32,379 nt of DNA from Candidatus Rokuibacteriota bacterium (GTDB lineage Bacteria > Methylomirabilota > Methylomirabilia > Rokubacteriales > CSP1-6): contig JACPCH010000214.1 of assembly GCA_016179875.1 (NCBI GenBank), positions 1-32,379 of the forward strand, given 5' to 3'. The position numbers were made by a program, and so were the translations under genes. Position 1 is the stretch's first letter; every line of letters begins with the position of its first letter. This document shows, in pieces, positions 31,913 to 32,379 of the stretch. The notes beneath the pieces were generated by a model. It saw only the letters and a program-made list of their open reading frames with translations. It was not told the origin of the DNA and ran no database searches.

Positions 31913-32379
31913 ATGGCCGACCGGTTCGGGAGCCGTCTCCGCGTCGAGGCCGAGCGCTGGGTGCGCGACGGGCTCCTCACCAGCGCCCAGGCCGAGCGCA
32001 TCGTCGCCCGCCATCCCGCGTCGCCCGCCTGGTTCACCCGGCCGATCGCGATCTTCTCGATCCTGGGCGGCGCGCTCATCGCCGCCGCGATCGCACTCTT
32101 CGTCGCCCACAACTGGCACGAGATCCCGCGCGGGGCGAAGCTCGGCGGGGTCATCGTGCTGCTCCTCGCCGCCCACCTGTCGGGTCTCGCGCTGCGCGCC
32201 CGGGGCTACCCGAAGGCCGGCGACGGCGTGCTCGTCGTCGGCGGGAGCCTCCTGATGGTGGGCATCGCGCTCATCGGCCAGATCTACAACCTCTCCGGGC
32301 GTGAGTCGGACTGGGTCGCGCTCGCGCCGAAGGACGGCGTCTGGCAGGTGGCCGGCGCGAGCCTCGCGCCGCTCGAGCC
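31913..32379 (+). CDS. DUF2157 domain membrane protein, N-terminal part; runs off window edge
   Basis: ATG 31913: MADRFGSRLRVEAERWVRDGLLTSAQAERIVARHPAS...IFSILGGALIAAAIALFVAHNW...IALIGQIYNLSGRESDW; open to the window end. Confidence 0.85.
   Translation, partial: MADRFGSRLRVEAERWVRDGLLTSAQAERIVARHPASPAWFTRPIAIFSILGGALIAAAIALFVAHNWHEIPRGAKLGGVIVLLLAAHLSGLALRARGYPKAGDGVLVVGGSLLMVGIALIGQIYNLSGRESDWVALAPKDGVWQVAGASLAPLE

Overview
High-GC bacterial chromosomal segment; gene order and GC suggest a Rokubacteria/Methylomirabilota-like or similar lineage, but this is inference only. It is almost fully coding. On the minus strand, positions 261-9111 carry a housekeeping operon: yicC-like, gmk, rpoZ, coaBC, family-4 UDG, priA, def, fmt, rsmB, rpe. 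A divergent promoter region near 9118-9187 separates it from a plus-strand NitT/TauT-type ABC transporter operon (9250-11911). This is followed by a small membrane protein, a 1492-aa REC-(GAF)x6-PAS-HisKA-HATPase hybrid kinase, and a stand-alone REC protein. A minus-strand pyrimidine operon runs from 26076 to 17138: pyrR, pyrB, pyrC, carA, an 88-aa ORF, a DUF2283 ORF, carB, pyrF, pyrE. Upstream lie a HEAGH membrane protein, an amidohydrolase, a PPC/DUF296 protein, TRAP transporter genes dctM/Q/P, xth, and a divergent DUF2157 protein. No CRISPR array, rRNA, tRNA or obvious mobile element was seen. The points most worth a second look are: (1) a CNGNGA-hexaloop hairpin abutting the pyrR Shine-Dalgarno, suggesting PyrR translational autoregulation; (2) a def/fmt junction where fmt has no start codon but a prfB-like CUU-UAA +1 shift site would fuse the two proteins; (3) a PriA with degenerate helicase motifs; (4) apparent missing segments in RsmB and DctM; (5) promoters with apparently leaderless start geometry.
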